This document shows, piece by piece, positions 1-12,986 of a stretch of DNA of 64,000 nt. The notes beneath the pieces are model-generated. The model saw only the letters and a list, made by a program, of their open reading frames with translations, made no database searches and was not told the DNA's origin. Position numbers and translations under genes: made by a program. The stretch lies in NCBI GenBank assembly GCA_963970005.1, contig CAXAMN010029005.1, forward strand, positions 74,855 through 138,854, read 5' to 3'. The first letter of the stretch is position 1. Each line of letters opens with the position of its first letter. The DNA comes from Durusdinium trenchii. Taxonomy: Eukaryota; Sar; Dinophyceae; Suessiales; Symbiodiniaceae.

Positions 1-786
1 CGGATGAGGCTGAGGAGCCAAAGAAGGCAGCTGAGACTGCTGAGGTGAATGCTGAGGCCATCCATCCATGCTGTATGTAGACACTAATGAGGTTACCAGG
101 TGACAGGTGACCAGGAATAACTCTGTGTGTGTGTTGATGTTGATGCTGATGCCCTGATGTAGTTTTTGTTAAAGCTGTCTCAGAGACTTGAATCCAAGTC
201 TTGGCAGGGCAACAACGGCTCTAATGCTGTAGATGCCATCGCAACTCAAGACTCAAGATACATGTTTTGAAGCCATTTGAGGCATCCATCATCCATCAAA
301 TATAATCAAATGTTCAATGTTGGTTTGTTGTTAGTCGATGGGCAGAAAAGAGCTCCTATGCAGTTGGGCTTACCTGATGTACTTTGTTAATGCCACCTCA
401 GAAGCATGAGTCGTGAGTCCAAGTCTTGGCAGGGCACCGGTACCGGCAAGTCTGAATAAGTTACTAAGTTCCGGCCGCTGATGCCAAGGAGGCAATCATC
501 ATATGTTTGTAATGGTTGCATCCGTCAAATATTGTCAATGTCCCCAAGGGCTGCTGCTGAACCTATGATCGGAGCTTGGGGTTTAGGACCTTTCAAGGCA
601 ACCCTTGTGAGTCCCGAGTTGAATGTAAGAGTGTTGTAGACTTAGTTATCCTGTAACTAACTGGCCCTAAACCTATGCTTTAGTACTTTAGGGTTTCGGA
701 CAGTTTAGTCCACCACCACCGCCACCACCACCACTACTACTACTACCGCTGCTCCCGCAACTCGGCCGGCAACAACAACAACTACA

Positions 787-817
<31 letters not shown>

Positions 818-2407
818 AGTAACTACTACCAATACTAATACTAATACCAATACTACCACCACCACCATTCTGGACAATGGTGATGACTGACCGTGCTCGG
901 CAAAGAGCGTTTTGGGACCTTGGGCGCCGACGATCTGGAATATCATCCGCTGACCGGATTCACTTGACTTTGACACGCTTTCGCAATCCGGATGAGGATG
1001 AGGATTAGGAGGTATAGGAGGATTAGGAGGACACCATGAGGTTGGCAGCATGGCTCATACAGGGTCGATCGCTAACAAGCGTCCTGCGATTCGTAGCCCG
1101 GGCCTAGAGACTAAATTATGATCCTAAGCCCCTTGTGCTTACTATCTGCCTGTCCGCGGACACATGGACAAGTGAACTTGGGACATATGGACCCAAGCGC
1201 CAAGCAGAAGTTATAATTGACCATATTCTATCGGGCTTAGGGTTAGGGTTTAGGCTTAGGACGTTTTAGTCTAGGGAAACCCTCCCGCGTGAGTCAGTGG
1301 CATGTGATTGACAAGGATTTGCGTGACTAAGTTATTCTAAACTTCTAAACCTGTAACCTGGCCCCAAACCAGATTGCTTTGGTGTAGGGCTTTTGGACGT
1401 TCTAGTCACGCCTACAAAATCCCTGTAGAGGATGTAATTGGATAAAGATTTCTCACTACTACTATATATATATATAACTACTTTAAACCTAAAACCCGTA
1501 AAGCCTAAACTAGCCGACAGCCGACCCCTAAAATTTTGATGGGCTTAGGAACTTAGGACTCCGGAAGCCATCCCAACTAGAGAAACCATCCCAACTCCCA
1601 ACTAAAGAACATCACAATATTCAATTGACCTGGGTTCTTTGAGTTAGCTAGCCGAGAGTCAAGGGAGTCAATGTCAATGTTCAAACTCAAGCTTCCCCTT
1701 TGAATCATTGTAATGGTTCGCAGGGCCAACATTGGTACTAGGCTATAACTATGATTGATTGTTGAAACTTGAAACTCGTTGAGACATAGACTCCGTCAGA
1801 CTCAGACAACGACGACGGCGCGGCCACACAGGCTGTGTCAAAAGAAGACACCGAAGTCGCCAAAGCGGTTGAGGCCAAGGAGGAGGCCAGACAAGTCAGA
1901 CAAGTAACCAGGTTTGTTGACGATTCACAATGATCATCATCCCGGACATACCTGACCCCCTTTGCTTCTGTGCTTCTGCTTGTACATGCTTGTACCACCT
2001 AAAAACGGAGCCAAGTCACGGAGTTGTACCAACTCTGGGGTGGGGTATAGGTGAGTTTGTCGGGTGACAAGTGAAAACCGCCGGATGTTGAGGGATGGAA
2101 GCAACGATGCGATCGGACCGTTTGCTTCGTGTTTCGAGGGGGGTGGTTGAAGGACAGGGACTCAGGAGACTCTGGTACTAGTTTTTAATTGAATTGTTTG
2201 AAGCTTGGTCCACAGGTCGCAAAGCCAGAAGTGGCCCCAACTGCAAAGGTGAAGGCGAAGGCCAAGAGCCGGGCAAAGGGTGGCCAAGATGGTCATGAGA
2301 CAAATAAAAGACAAAAGACCGAGGAGAAGGCGGACAAGGACAAGGCCACCAGAAAAAGAAAAAATGAAGCGATGGAAGAGGCTGGGCTCAGTTTCAGACG
2401 TCCTTAA
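1..2407 (+). CDS. 3' part of a Lys/Glu/Ala-rich protein gene (at least three exons)
   Basis: Three pieces share phase 0. The first runs from the window edge to 44 (frame from base 3, reading DEAEEPKKAAETAE) and ends at GAG|GTGAAT. The second is 1790-1903, after acceptor ACATAG, ending at CAA|GTAACC; it is acidic at first (SDSDNDDG) and then K/E/A-rich. The third is 2216-2407, after acceptor TCCACAG, and ends in a TAA stop. The last piece has many lysines and basic clusters (KRQK, RKRKN) that could act as nuclear localisation signals. No catalytic motif is visible and I do not recognise a family. Composition suggests a nucleic-acid-binding or chromatin-linked tail, which is inference. Extra exons may lie in the 1.7-kb gap between the first two pieces. 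The 5' end lies outside the window. Confidence 0.4.
155..437. repeat. Degenerate direct duplication inside an intron
   Basis: The block at about 155-215 (TGATGTAG...TCCAAGTCTTGGCAGGGCA) recurs at about 374-437 with substitutions and small indels. The sequence just after each block is also partly alike. This is an old local duplication of roughly 220 bp period. No coding role is evident. Confidence 0.55.
711..868. repeat. Imperfect trinucleotide tract (CAC/ACT/AAC/TAA types)
   Basis: This tract is a patchwork of (CAC)n, (ACT)n, (AAC)n and (TAA/ACC)n trinucleotides with short interruptions. It is a mixed microsatellite in non-coding sequence, and the reading frames across it are artefacts of the repeat. 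Confidence 0.85.
1235..1260. repeat. Interstitial telomere-like words (TTAGGG/TTTAGGG)
   Basis: Four successive TTAGG-type words stand here (CTTAGGG TTAGGG TTTAGG CTTAGG). Similar single words occur near 579 and 690. Dinoflagellate telomeres are of the TTTAGGG type, so this may be a telomere-seeded microsatellite. The tract is short and chance cannot be excluded. Confidence 0.35.
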
Positions 2408-5400
2408 TAGTCACCGACAAACTTCCTGGGAATGTTCACCACTCTCACTCTCTCAAGTAGCCTAGTCGACCAAATGTCCACCACTCGCTCGGCAGTCTTC
2501 GGCGACCAAACCCATTCTTTTTGCAACATCAACATTGGTCATTGGCAGGATCCAAAGAAGGACAGGAAAGGTCAAGGTCGCCGCAAGTGAGAGCCACATT
2601 TTTGTTGGCCACGGGATGAAACAGGGGTCTCCTGTGACCACACTCGGAGCACGGACCAGTCCGTGAGCGAGGAAAAAAGGTGATGGCGAATGGATTGGCG
2701 GTTTAACCAGAGCTTTTACAGCTGCATGATTTGGGGGGTATCCAACATGGCGTTGGACCAGGAAGAAAGGCGTTATGGTATTACTTATATGGTAATATAA
2801 TGTAATATCGTCCTCATATCCCATCTATTAGGACCTTTCTGTAGGTCCAGCTACTTGGTATTTCCTTTGTGTGGGCAAAGATGCTGCACATGTCCTGTGT
2901 GTTTTTTCCACCCTTGTTTTCTCAATGTTTTGGCAGTTTCCGGCTGAATCCACGACATTTAAATTCATTCGTGAAATTTAGCACCGTTAAGACGGAAGCA
3001 CGGCAGTCAACGGGTTCCACTGGTGGACTCCAAAGCACTCCAATATGTTCCAAGCGTGCGCCCCTGTTTCAGGAAGCCGAGCTTCAAATGGTGCCAGCTG
3101 TTTCTTTCTAGGCCTTCGATGTCCTCGAAAAGCCTCCAGCGATGTACAGATTCGTGTTTTCACCCACCCTCAGTGATTTTAGTACCTAGATCATTACGGA
3201 GTTTCCACGTGAGCTCAGCAACTGACCTTCCGAGTACTCAAGTACATCATTTCAAGGCTTTGGAAAAAGTACAGTATATCAACTGAAGGTCTCTCACCCT
3301 CATCTCTCCAAGTTGTCTCTCCCAGCCTTCGTGCCAATCGCCTAGAGTGTTCTGCACTTTGCTCATCCCGGAGACGGGGTTTCAGCAAGACTCGCTGATG
3401 GCAACTCCTGCAAGTCCGACAGGGATGAGCTGCAGAAAGGTCCCACGCTGGTCTTGTTGAGAAATATCACAAAGACACAAAAAGGAAAAGGGAAAAACCA
3501 TCAAGGAAGTAAAGGTCTAAAGAAAGAACGAAAGAAAGAAACACCAAACATTTGAGGAACCGCCAAGAACCACTTTTCAAACGATTCCAACCAAATGGTT
3601 GGAGTCTTGGTGTTTGATGAATTGAATGTACATGCTGCAAAAAATCACCAATCATGAACACAAAAGGAGACACATCTTGTGATCTATGACATGCCGCTGC
3701 TTCGTCGTCGACGGCTGATCTTCGACGCACACAGCCCAAGAAAAAGACCTAATCTTAGGATGCGATATGAGGCAACCACCTGCTTCCCCCAAGACACACA
3801 CTGCGGCTCGCAGCGCTGGATCGATCCGTGCGTTCGGTTCAGCCGTCCTTGACAACAGCCGTCCTTCATGAAAGCCGCTCGCCCAGGCATGACCTCCCAG
3901 GTGGGGGGAAGGATCAGGATCAGCTTTGGCATGCTTTTGGGCTGTGGAATGAGAGGCATTCTTGAGTTGTACCCCCATCTAAAGTAGGCATCCAACAGTG
4001 CCGAACGGCGAGAGTGGAGCCTTTAACTTGCGGCGAATCAACAGCACGATCGCCTGTTAACATCAGTTAATGCATGCAAAAAGCTTTCAGCACCTGCTTT
4101 AGGGCTAGGGATGAAGTTCTCAAAATCGTTGTTTCTAGACCAAGCAGCTTGTCGTGCTGGACCTCTCAGGTTTGATAAGAAAAGGACGGATCCAACGTTT
4201 GGACCTGTAGCCACCTTTCCGTTGCCACCATCCTCATGGGTGATACCAGAATCTGGGGGTCACCGTAACAAGTGTCCCCGCACCATCACAGCTGCTTCAG
4301 TGCGGAGCGCCTTCATCCAAATGCACGATAGCGGGTGATCGTTGTGTTGCCTGGCCATGTTGGGCCATGATTCGGAGAAGGATGAATAACAAGGGCACTC
4401 CCCCTGAAACATGGGGAAGTGCAAAACACGCCCCTGGGACAGTGCAAGAGCCGATATGGAACATCTGGAACATTCATGAATTCTCCCACGCTATGTCGAT
4501 GCTGGCACCCTGGAATCCTCCAGCCCATCAATGGCAAGCTGGGATGTTGAGACTAGTGACTACTGCACAACTTCTGACAGCACCCACTCCCCCCTGCCGC
4601 CTCACTCAAGGCAACGAAAATCCAAAGCCTCGGAGAAAGAGAGGACGGTCTCATGTGTGTTGTACTGGTATTGTATACTCAAGTTCTATACACTGGAGAA
4701 CCGATCACTAAGGCTATGAATACCAAAGTTTGACCACTGACCTGATGGCTGGAAAGCGAACACAACATAGTATAACATATAGTCATATAGGGACTACTGC
4801 TTGCTGGCGTGGAGGGATCGTTTTCTGGCATGTTCGTGTGACAGAGTGTGGGTCAAAACTCTGAGAACGTGGTGAACATGGACCGATTGTGGACGACTTC
4901 CATTCAATGCAAAAAAGACCAGGGTACCTTCGATGTTTGACAGGCCACTGGCCATGGAGGACCTCTCTAGAAGATGGGAATCAAGGGACCCCAACAAACC
5001 CAACACGTCATGCGGATTGCAAGTCCCGCACAAAGAGGCCACACGCACAGGCCCCACCAGGTGAGAGCCAGGCAGCAATGCTAACATGGCACCATGTCCA
5101 TCAACCCTGAAGGATCCAGAGCCACAGCTGACATGAACCAAGGAAGCTGGTCAGTGAGCCAAAATCTCCTGCTAGACGGCTTGATAGAAAGGCGAACCAG
5201 AGGGCTTGCTAGACGGCATGCGAACGACGGTTAGGCTAGACCAGGATGTGCCCCCAAATGAACCACATCTGAGCCCACATGAACCGAAGAATGGATCGCT
5301 TGACGCCTGCATCCGAAGCCATCCTTTACACGGTGGAGTTCCTTGATCTGGTGAGGGTTCCTTGCTCAATAAGGGATGGACAAATTGTTGAATCCCTTTC

Positions 5401-6462
5401 TGATACACTCACCCGTCGAACTCCAGCTGCTGATGTACCTGGCTGTAGTCCTCTGTGGCTCTGGAAGCTAAGCAGCGAAGTTCCCTTCGGGAACTCGCTC
5501 AGATGGAACGAGCGAAGCCGCTCGTCGGTCACACGGACGTGCGTCGGGCTGCTTGATCGTTTGCTTCATGTTCACGTGGTCTCCACAAAACATCTTTCTA
5601 GAGGCGAGTGTTGTCATGTTTTCACCACCTTCACCACCACAATGATATTCGTTGAGATCTCTTGCAGCTTGGCTTCAAACTTCGGCTGTAACGGGTCATA
5701 TGGCCTTTGGGTGGAAGCGACATGAAGCGACACCTTCTTTGTCACTCTGGATTCCCAGCATCGGACCAGCCCGGGCGCCCTGTCTTCCCGTCGATGCGGG
5801 GACTTCTACGCTGAAGCGAAAGGCATCGGATCGAGGCCAGGTGAGCTTGGTGCCCTGTACTTTGGAGTAGACCGGGGATGCCGGGAAAACCTGTCCACTC
5901 ATGGCAACAATGGCCATGGTGGCTCAAAACGATGCAACCGCAACATCTTTCTTCCAGAGCGCCTCAAGTCTATCTATAACAAAGATAACAAAGCGAGGCT
6001 GCCTTTATTCGGTCACTATCACTATGCTATATACTAACTTTCTCCACAGTCTTACTGTTTGAAGAAACATCTGAAGTGAAGCGAGGAATGAAGCGATTTC
6101 AGTGTGGGGGGGATTGCACAAATACCCCTCGATCCCCCAACGCACCATTGAGGTTTGTGTCATTGCTTTGAAATCACTGCACGTTCATGTCAGATATCTT
6201 GACAAAACCATCCAAAGCTCCCCAAATCATGCCAGGGTCAAGATATGGTTGAACTCTGAGGTGAGGGTGATTGAGGGTGCGTCAAACTATATGAGGGCAA
6301 TAATAGGAGAGGTGACAACTTCACATCTTGATATCCTGGTTGTGCATGTACCCTCCATCAGGCTAGTCTAAGGAAAAATAGTCTTGGAAAAATTCGTCCA
6401 TGTTTTCGTTGGTCTCCTCGTGAAATGCTTGCTGAAGCCTTCTCCTCTCCTCGCCCATCCAG
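2408..6462. other. No gene model supported
   Basis: Open frames here are short and conflict between strands. Visible small features are an A/G-rich tract near 3478-3545 and a short perfect hairpin (GTTCCC TTC GGGAAC) near 5478-5492. A 148-codon plus-strand frame at 5279-5725 has an unconvincing composition and I did not call it. Unrecognised exons are likely. Confidence 0.4.
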
Positions 6463-6725
6463 CTGAGGCGAACTGGGTGTTCCCCTCTGCGAAGCAATGG
6501 AGGTGGGTGTTCCTGGCGGGTCGGCAACCGTGCGCGGCTTGGGACCGTTGGACCTACGGATGGGGACCTGCTGGATTTAGCTCCCCACGCATGGTGGGCT
6601 TTAAACCATTCACCGACGAAGCGCTTCGTTCGGCCTCACCTGAAGCTTTCAGCATTGCTATGACGACGAGACGGCCGCTCCTGCACCTAGAAGGACCGGG
6701 TTGGGCGCGGCCCATTGCCTGGCAA
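6463..6725 (+). CDS. Candidate internal exon, Trp-rich, unknown protein
   Basis: An open stretch of 87 codons begins after acceptor CCCATCCAG (entered in phase 1) and can end at CAA|GTGCAT in phase 0. The product is rich in Trp, Pro, Gly and Ala, with words such as KQWRW, WDRWTYGWGP and ARPIAWQ. It is clearly more GC-rich than its surroundings, as expected for coding sequence in this genome. No family is recognised and no partner exons were joined. It could be a chance frame in a GC-rich patch. Confidence 0.35.
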
Positions 6726-9700
6726 GTGCATGATCAAAGATATCACAAGTATAGACTCGACATTATATATATAATACATATGTTTTTACATCCTTTTACA
6801 ATATACAGCCAGTAGACGACAGCCACAGGCATGTATTAGGTACCATGATTCTCCAGAGAGATCTTAGGGATTGAACAGATCTGGAGTTTCAATGAATCCC
6901 TGTTGAAAGAACATGGTGCACATTGGAAAACCAAGACAAGAATCATCAAGAATCATGTTCATGCTATTGAATCAGAATGATCATAATACTGCGAGCTGCG
7001 AGAGCTGTTGTTTCAGCGTTTTCAGCTTACACAGCTCCGGTCGCCGATCTTTGGACGCCTCAACGGTAGTGGAGGAGGCACTGGCAAGCCAGGCGTACCG
7101 CCTCACAATTAGTAGCGCGGCAACACAGAGGTCATCTATGGTCATCTCTATATAATGTAGGGTAAAAATGGGAGGGCGCATGTCTCAACAAAAGACAACA
7201 ACATGCCAACATGCAACATTGTGTGGAAAAAATATGACAAATTGATAGCAATCAAACCTGCAGATTTTGCGACTATGCTGATTCTTGTGGATACATATGT
7301 ACCCAATGCAACAACTTGGATCTTAAGAGAGCCCGCGCACCTGAAACGGGTACCTGTCCATTGGGCTAGTCTGTCCCACCATTTTTAACCACAGTTTACA
7401 TCCAGCAGCCGTGCGCCTCCAGCTGCTCCATCTGACACAGGCCTTGGTGGGGAAAGCGGGCGCTTTCAACTGCATCCGAAGTTGACCACACCAGCCATCT
7501 GGAACCATCTGCGACCGCCAGTGCTGCACTACTCAGTGCTGTCTTCCAAGTGCCACCAGCCTGGTACCCGGAAGGCCCCATCACTTATGCTTTCGTATGC
7601 TCAACAGTCACCGCGTCCATCTGAGTGATCCGGGAACAAAAACACAGACGGCCTAACTAACATATAAACATTGCTTCATAGAAACAATTTGATCACAACC
7701 TTTCATAGGAACAACAAGGTCACAACCTAAAAGTCGAAGCTAAAAGAGTTAAGATCTCCAGTCTCCAGATTCACTCGCTACCACATCAGAGTTGGTGGGA
7801 GGCTGCATCTTCTCTCATATCCATGACAAACAACAGAAGAGTTCTCCAGGAAGAAATTCTGCATATTTAACATATTTCTTAACATTTCTTCATTCACTTC
7901 ACTACGTCTCTGTTGGGGCCCCCTCCAGCGAACTCCTGTCCTGTCCGCTGTGTTTCGGAAGGCTTCATGTCGCCTGGTGGAAGGCTTTGGTGATGGGCAT
8001 CCATAAGCCACTAATTGTTGGGCCTGACCAGGACGAAACGTTCATCGCCACATGCGTCCCAATCAAATCCCATCGGCCCATGGCAAAAGGATGGCTTTAA
8101 CGAGATTCGTTTCTATAGCTTCTATAATGCTCTGCATCTTCTTCTTTCCCCCATCATCCTCTCATCTCCCAGTCACCGGCCTGCCCACTATGCATTCGCC
8201 CCACTGGCGCGGGCGATGCTGCTGGCACCCGCGCCGGCGTGTGCGGCTGCGGGGGCGCTGGCACGGCCGCCGGCGCTGGCCGTTGGGGCGACGGCGGCTG
8301 TGGCGAGGGCGGCTGTGGCGATGGTGGCTGCGTGGCCGGTGGCTCGGGTGACCTCAAGAGAGGGTGGCTTGGAAGAGATCCAACTGAACACAGTTGCTGT
8401 GCTCTGAACTTGGACGTTTTTCTGACATGGTGGCTTCTAATGCCTTAACTTGATGGCCATCACTCTTTGGGCGTCTCAGCTCCGTCTCTCGGCCTCCCGG
8501 ACGGAGGTAGCTCCTCCGTCTTGCTGGGTCGGACACCCTTGGGGCGAGAAAGACCTCGGTGCCCGAGGTCCGCCGCCGTTGACGCCGACGCCGTGTCGTT
8601 TGGAGAGTTTAGAGTATCTTATGTACCACGTAGAGCTGTTTTTTTGGGGGGTGATGAGGCGAAAATCCAAATGACTGATGAAGCAATTGGATGAACTTAG
8701 AGTGAAGGGTAGACCCAGTGATCTTGTTAAGACATAGGCGACGACAAGGCTATTTGACAATGATCCAAACCAGCAAAAGCAAGTTTCGTATGATAGAGAT
8801 CGAGCAATTCCATTCGTCTCCCCTCATTCCCCGCTCACGTGCATCCCGGGACCCACGCCTAGCTTCACTTGAATGTTCCTGAGCCACGTTCCCACAAGGG
8901 AAATGTCAAAGACAAACTTCTAGATAAGGCTCTATCACCAACAAATCTCCAAACTGGAATAATCACCACTCCAAGCCCTTCTGACCCCATCAGTGCACCG
9001 AAGAAAAACTCAGAATCAAATGTCTGGGGATGTGCATGAGTAAACCCCGCTCATCATTTTGTCTTGATCACGAATCACGAGTCATAATCGAGCAAAGTGA
9101 GTGGACACCGACAGGGCGAAGAACATGTTGTTTAAGAACCAAATAGAACCAGCGAGGTTTTGACAGCCCATTAGGTTGGAGGCCATCGCTAGTAGGTTGG
9201 AGGCCATCATTGGCAGCCCACCAACGCGGCCAAAGGGTCTTCTTGTAGCGAGCCATCAGGTCTTGAGGAACTTCTCGGCCATCCTGGTGCACTAGTGTCA
9301 CTAGTGTCGGCTGTGCTGGGGGAAAGCCCAACCTGGTGAGCATGGACACAAGTGGGGACTCAAGATGTCCGGTTGCTTGACTTTCAACACTTGGAGCTTC
9401 AAAGTACTTCTGCACTCCACTGACTAATTGCTTACAGGTTTGAATACTAGGAGGTCATCATGCCACGGAACTATCCCACCACGCCTTCACATACCCAGCC
9501 GCCTTTTCGCGAACCAGCGCCTGTTCCTGCATCACTCGGCTTTTAGGTTTGGAATCTAGATCCACGTGGTGAATGAGACTTCCATTTCAAAGAATCCAAG
9601 ATGCAAAATCACTACCCGCCCACGCGGGATGAGATGTCTTCAGTTCGCGAAGAAGTTCTCGTCAGGCTGAAGCGAAAAGGTCTTGCAAAGCCTTGTCGAA

Positions 9701-9901
9701 GGGATTTCGGATTCCTCCACCCAAAATTCACTAGAGCCATGCCATCGGCTAAGTGTTATGCAGCACCTTCATGCAATAGGACCTGGAACCAACAAGTATC
9801 ATGAAGTATCTTGGAAGGCTCCGCACGAACACTGCAACCTGGACATACACCATTTAATTCGCTTTCTTCGAATTTTACAGCTGTCCATCCGCTTCCAGGG
9901 G
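6726..9901. other. Mostly unassigned; a GC-rich low-complexity patch at 8190-8354
   Basis: Most of this stretch shows nothing firm. At 8190-8354 the GC content jumps. The minus strand reads a proline-rich segment with a repeated PPSPQ unit behind acceptor TCTTGAG, while the plus strand reads Gly/Cys-rich repeats. The proline-rich reading resembles extracellular-matrix type proteins, but low complexity makes either reading weak. A 21-bp repeat pair at 9172-9213 is listed separately. Confidence 0.35.
9172..9213. repeat. Two copies of a 21-bp dispersed minisatellite unit
   Basis: The unit TAGGTTGGAGGCCATCGCTAG occurs twice in tandem, at 9172-9192 and 9193-9213, the second copy slightly diverged. 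The same 21-bp unit forms arrays at 45190-45252 (opposite strand) and 62775-62848. Confidence 0.8.
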
Positions 9902-12550
9902 TCATGGTGGCCCGGCCATCGAACGACCGCTTTGGTGGGTTTCTGCTTGACGCACGGCTGGTCCCGCCTTCGCCACCTTCATGGCCTCCAGACGATTGTA
10001 GACCTGAGAAGGCTCAAGCCGAGGGTCTCGGCTCCCCTAACTCGTCCCCTGAGGGATGGCACAAGACATGAACTCAGAAAGCAGGTTCTTAGCTTCAAAC
10101 CCTATACTTTTCTCGCAGGTTGTGGTAGAAACTGCTACAACTCAATATAAATCTCAAATGGTGTTTGAAGAGAGGCTCAGCAAACCATACTGCAAACCAT
10201 GTATGTCTTAGACCCAGAAGACCCTCCAGTCTGCCCATTTCTCTGCAAAAATGAAGCTCGGCCAGAAGGACAACAATGCAAGCACCTTATCCAATATCTA
10301 TATAACCAATGTTCCTCATGTACACGTCATGGCAGCTTCAACTCTGCGTCCTACAGTGAAACCTCACCAACTGCAGTGTCAACGCCCTCGCCGCCTTGTG
10401 GGTATCGTTGAAGGAAATCCGCCGGTCCTTCCGACAGCAACAAGAGGAAGCTCCCGTCTCAATGAAACAGTTTGGTAGAGTACGTGCGAGGTGCATGGTA
10501 AACAAACTGACTTGGCTAAGTAATCAAGTGGATGTTCAAGAGATCTGGAAATGTCTTGACTATAGACATGTCCCCCCACAGTTTGTTTTCAACATCACTG
10601 GGCGCTGTGCAAAAACGAAAGCTGCGCCCTTGCCCGCGCGCCCGGGCAATGAGGTGCAAATTGCTCTGCACGATGTCTTGCCCGTCGTAGGTGGCATTCT
10701 CCTGCATGTCGTTTTCCGACAGAGTTTGAGCTCTCTTTCGTGGTAAATAGACCCCCAAATTAACAGAACAGTTGATCCCCACTAAAAATGTTTTGGACAC
10801 CGTTTCTACGTATCTATTTGGGGATCATTACAAACGTTTTCCCCAAGAAGGGCAGGACACGGTCCGAAGAACTGGTCAGAAGTCCCAAGTCACGTTGGAC
10901 TCCCTTAAGGAACCTATCGAATTGTTGCGAACCACTCCAGTAGCCACTAAAAGGCCTATACCTTACTCATCAATGCCAAGGAGAGTCAGTGCCTCTTTAT
11001 GTTCTGTGCAAATCCACGGCGTTGGTACTCCCATGTATCCCCAGACTACTTTTGGTGTCGACTGTACGGTCTTTCTGTGTCAAACTTTAACAAGCATTGA
11101 ACGCATTGAATCTCACAAGCAAGAGGAGTCTACAAGAAGAGGAGTCTTCTCCACCTCCCACTCCACCCAGCTCCTCCGTGTCCATCATGTAGTCACTAAA
11201 GGGCTGCCGCAGCGGACCGTCGACCACCACCAAAAAGCCCTGCTATCAAAAGCGCGTCACAGTGGCGTTTGGGTGTGAGGCCCTGCCAGGTCCAAGGGGC
11301 GGACCTGGAGCCGATGCTCTTGGGCTCTGAATTTGTATCTTGATGGGTCACATTCCCCGGGTGGCCACAGAGCAAACCACGCCATCCGTGAGAAATTGAA
11401 AGAACACCTGCAATTGCCTGGGCGCAAAAACTCAACATATGAAAGCACATAAGTTCGTTTGGGGGCGGCCCGGCACGGGCGAGGCACGAACGCACATGTG
11501 GCAAGGCCAAGCTGTTCCGGCAGTTCAAGCAGTTCTTGGTTGCATGATAGATACATTCGAACCGGACAAGAACAGTAGAACCTGCGGGAAAAAAAAAAAA
11601 CAACCAGTGGTCGGCGGCTCGTACCTCTTTTACGCACATGCCAGACCTGGCCTGACCGCCGGGCTCTGTGGCATACTGCCACTCGATCTGCACCTCTCTG
11701 CTGTCCAGCAGGTACCTTGATCTGCTTCGACCCTGAGCACCATGGGGTTGGTGCAAGTTCCTACTCTGCAACCAGAAAAACATCCCCAATGCACATCAAT
11801 TGATCATTCTGTTCGCAAGTGAGGTAAATTCACCCCTAAAATACGCTTGGTCAAAAGCAGTCTGGGAAGCAAGTCTGGAGCTTGGACACGGTTTTGGCTA
11901 GAAGGTTTGGGGTATCCTTCCAAGGTAAAATGCAACTGGTTCTGCCATGTTCGCGCCAAGCGCACCTCTGGAGTGCTATCCTTGGAATCCATATGGGATG
12001 GAGCCCTTGAGAATTACAGTAGATTCTGACATGTTTTTGGGCGTGCAATGAGGCTCACAAGAGCTTTAAGGCCTTGAGGCCCCCTATACTTCTACTGGTT
12101 GCAGGGTCGAACACACCGGGCCTTGAGGCGAACCTACCCTTCACAGCTCCAACATCTACACCTCCAACATCCACACCCCACCCTGTCTGCGCCCACGTTT
12201 TTGGCGCCGCACGTGTTGGGGCGGATCCGTTGGATCTTGTGCCGCGACTTCACCTCCAAGGAGCTCATCTCGATCTCGTAACGAGCATCCCAAGCACAAA
12301 GCATTTGGACCACAAAAGCACGATATAGTTCTATATATATTTCTTACAGTATTTTTTTTAAGACTGACCAACTGCCAAATCAAACATGTATGATTCATGC
12401 GCTGATGCTCTTCAGGTTCTAGCACTGGACAGGTTTGAACTCTGAGGACAGTCACACACACACATGGAATGGCCATTATTTGGTTGTCCTTCCATGCCCG
12501 ACCTCTGGGTTCTTTCGCAGAAAGTATGCCACATGTTGGTCAATGAGGTC
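9902..12550 (-). CDS. Unrecognised protein, seven 3'-terminal exons joined by phase
   Basis: In transcription order the exons are 12550-12503, 12274-12182, 11732-11625, 11239-11167, 10730-10594, 10457-10368 and 10003-9902 (TGA stop). Junction phases agree throughout (0, 0, 0, 1, 0, 0). Most donors look canonical, e.g. GAG|GTACGA and TTG|GTGAGG; GAT|GTTGAA after the fifth exon is weaker. The joined product is about 190 residues, with words DLIDQHVAYFLRKNPE, YLLDSREVQIEWQYATEP, FLVVVDGPLRQPF, QSNLHLIARARG and VYNRLEAMKVAKAG. It is mixed alpha/beta in character, with no membrane segment and no motif I can name. A short Arg/Ser stretch occurs near the third exon. The 5' end is not found. A separate terminal exon at 12832 suggests another gene ends just upstream, so this gene's first exon should lie between about 12550 and 12830. 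Confidence 0.55.
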
Positions 12551-12831
12551 CTGGAGCCGTAAACGAAAGCAACAATCAGTTCAAAAAAAAAACTCAAAAA
12601 TAAACCGCATCATACTGATTCATTTGGGAAAGGCTCTCGAAAAGTTCCTTAAAATGAAACAAACACCTTAAGACTTGAGGTTCCTGGTGGTCGCCAAGTC
12701 GCATTAATGCATATCATGGGCCACTCAGATCTGGCCCATCTGACATCTCAGACTTCGATGGCCCATTCCGACGTCCTCTGGATCTGCTTTATAGGTGTCC
12801 TGCCGGCTCGGACCACGTCGATGCGGTTGTT

Positions 12832-12986
12832 TCATGGATTCTTAATCCCTTCCTCTCCGTGTCTTGTGCGGAAGGATGGCTCCTTCTTCTCAGCGGGGCG
12901 CTCGGACTTGCGCTCGGATCGCCGCTCTTTGGGCAGCTGCTCCTCCGTGGGTGGTGTGGGACGAGGATTGCAGGAACAAAATGGTT
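12832..12986 (-). CDS. Terminal exon, Arg/Lys/Glu-rich C-terminal tail
   Basis: The exon follows acceptor CAATCCTAG, enters in phase 1, and runs 50 codons to a TGA stop at 12834-12832. The product begins Pro/Cys-rich and becomes a charged tail with the words EEQLPKERRSERKSERPAEKK. Such RS/KE-rich tails are common in RNA-processing proteins, but nothing more specific can be said. It lies upstream of, and in the same direction as, the seven-exon model ending at 9902. It must belong to a different gene because it ends in a stop. Confidence 0.45.

Noticed and set aside
815-1051. Frames on both strands at about 876-1000
   Set aside because: Both strands look coding-like, one edge is microsatellite, and no splice partner in matching phase was found.
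5899-5930. GGCCATGGTGGCTCAA, partly like the dinoflagellate spliced leader end
   Set aside because: Several mismatches to the leader (expected CCATTTTGGCTCAAG) and no retrogene downstream.
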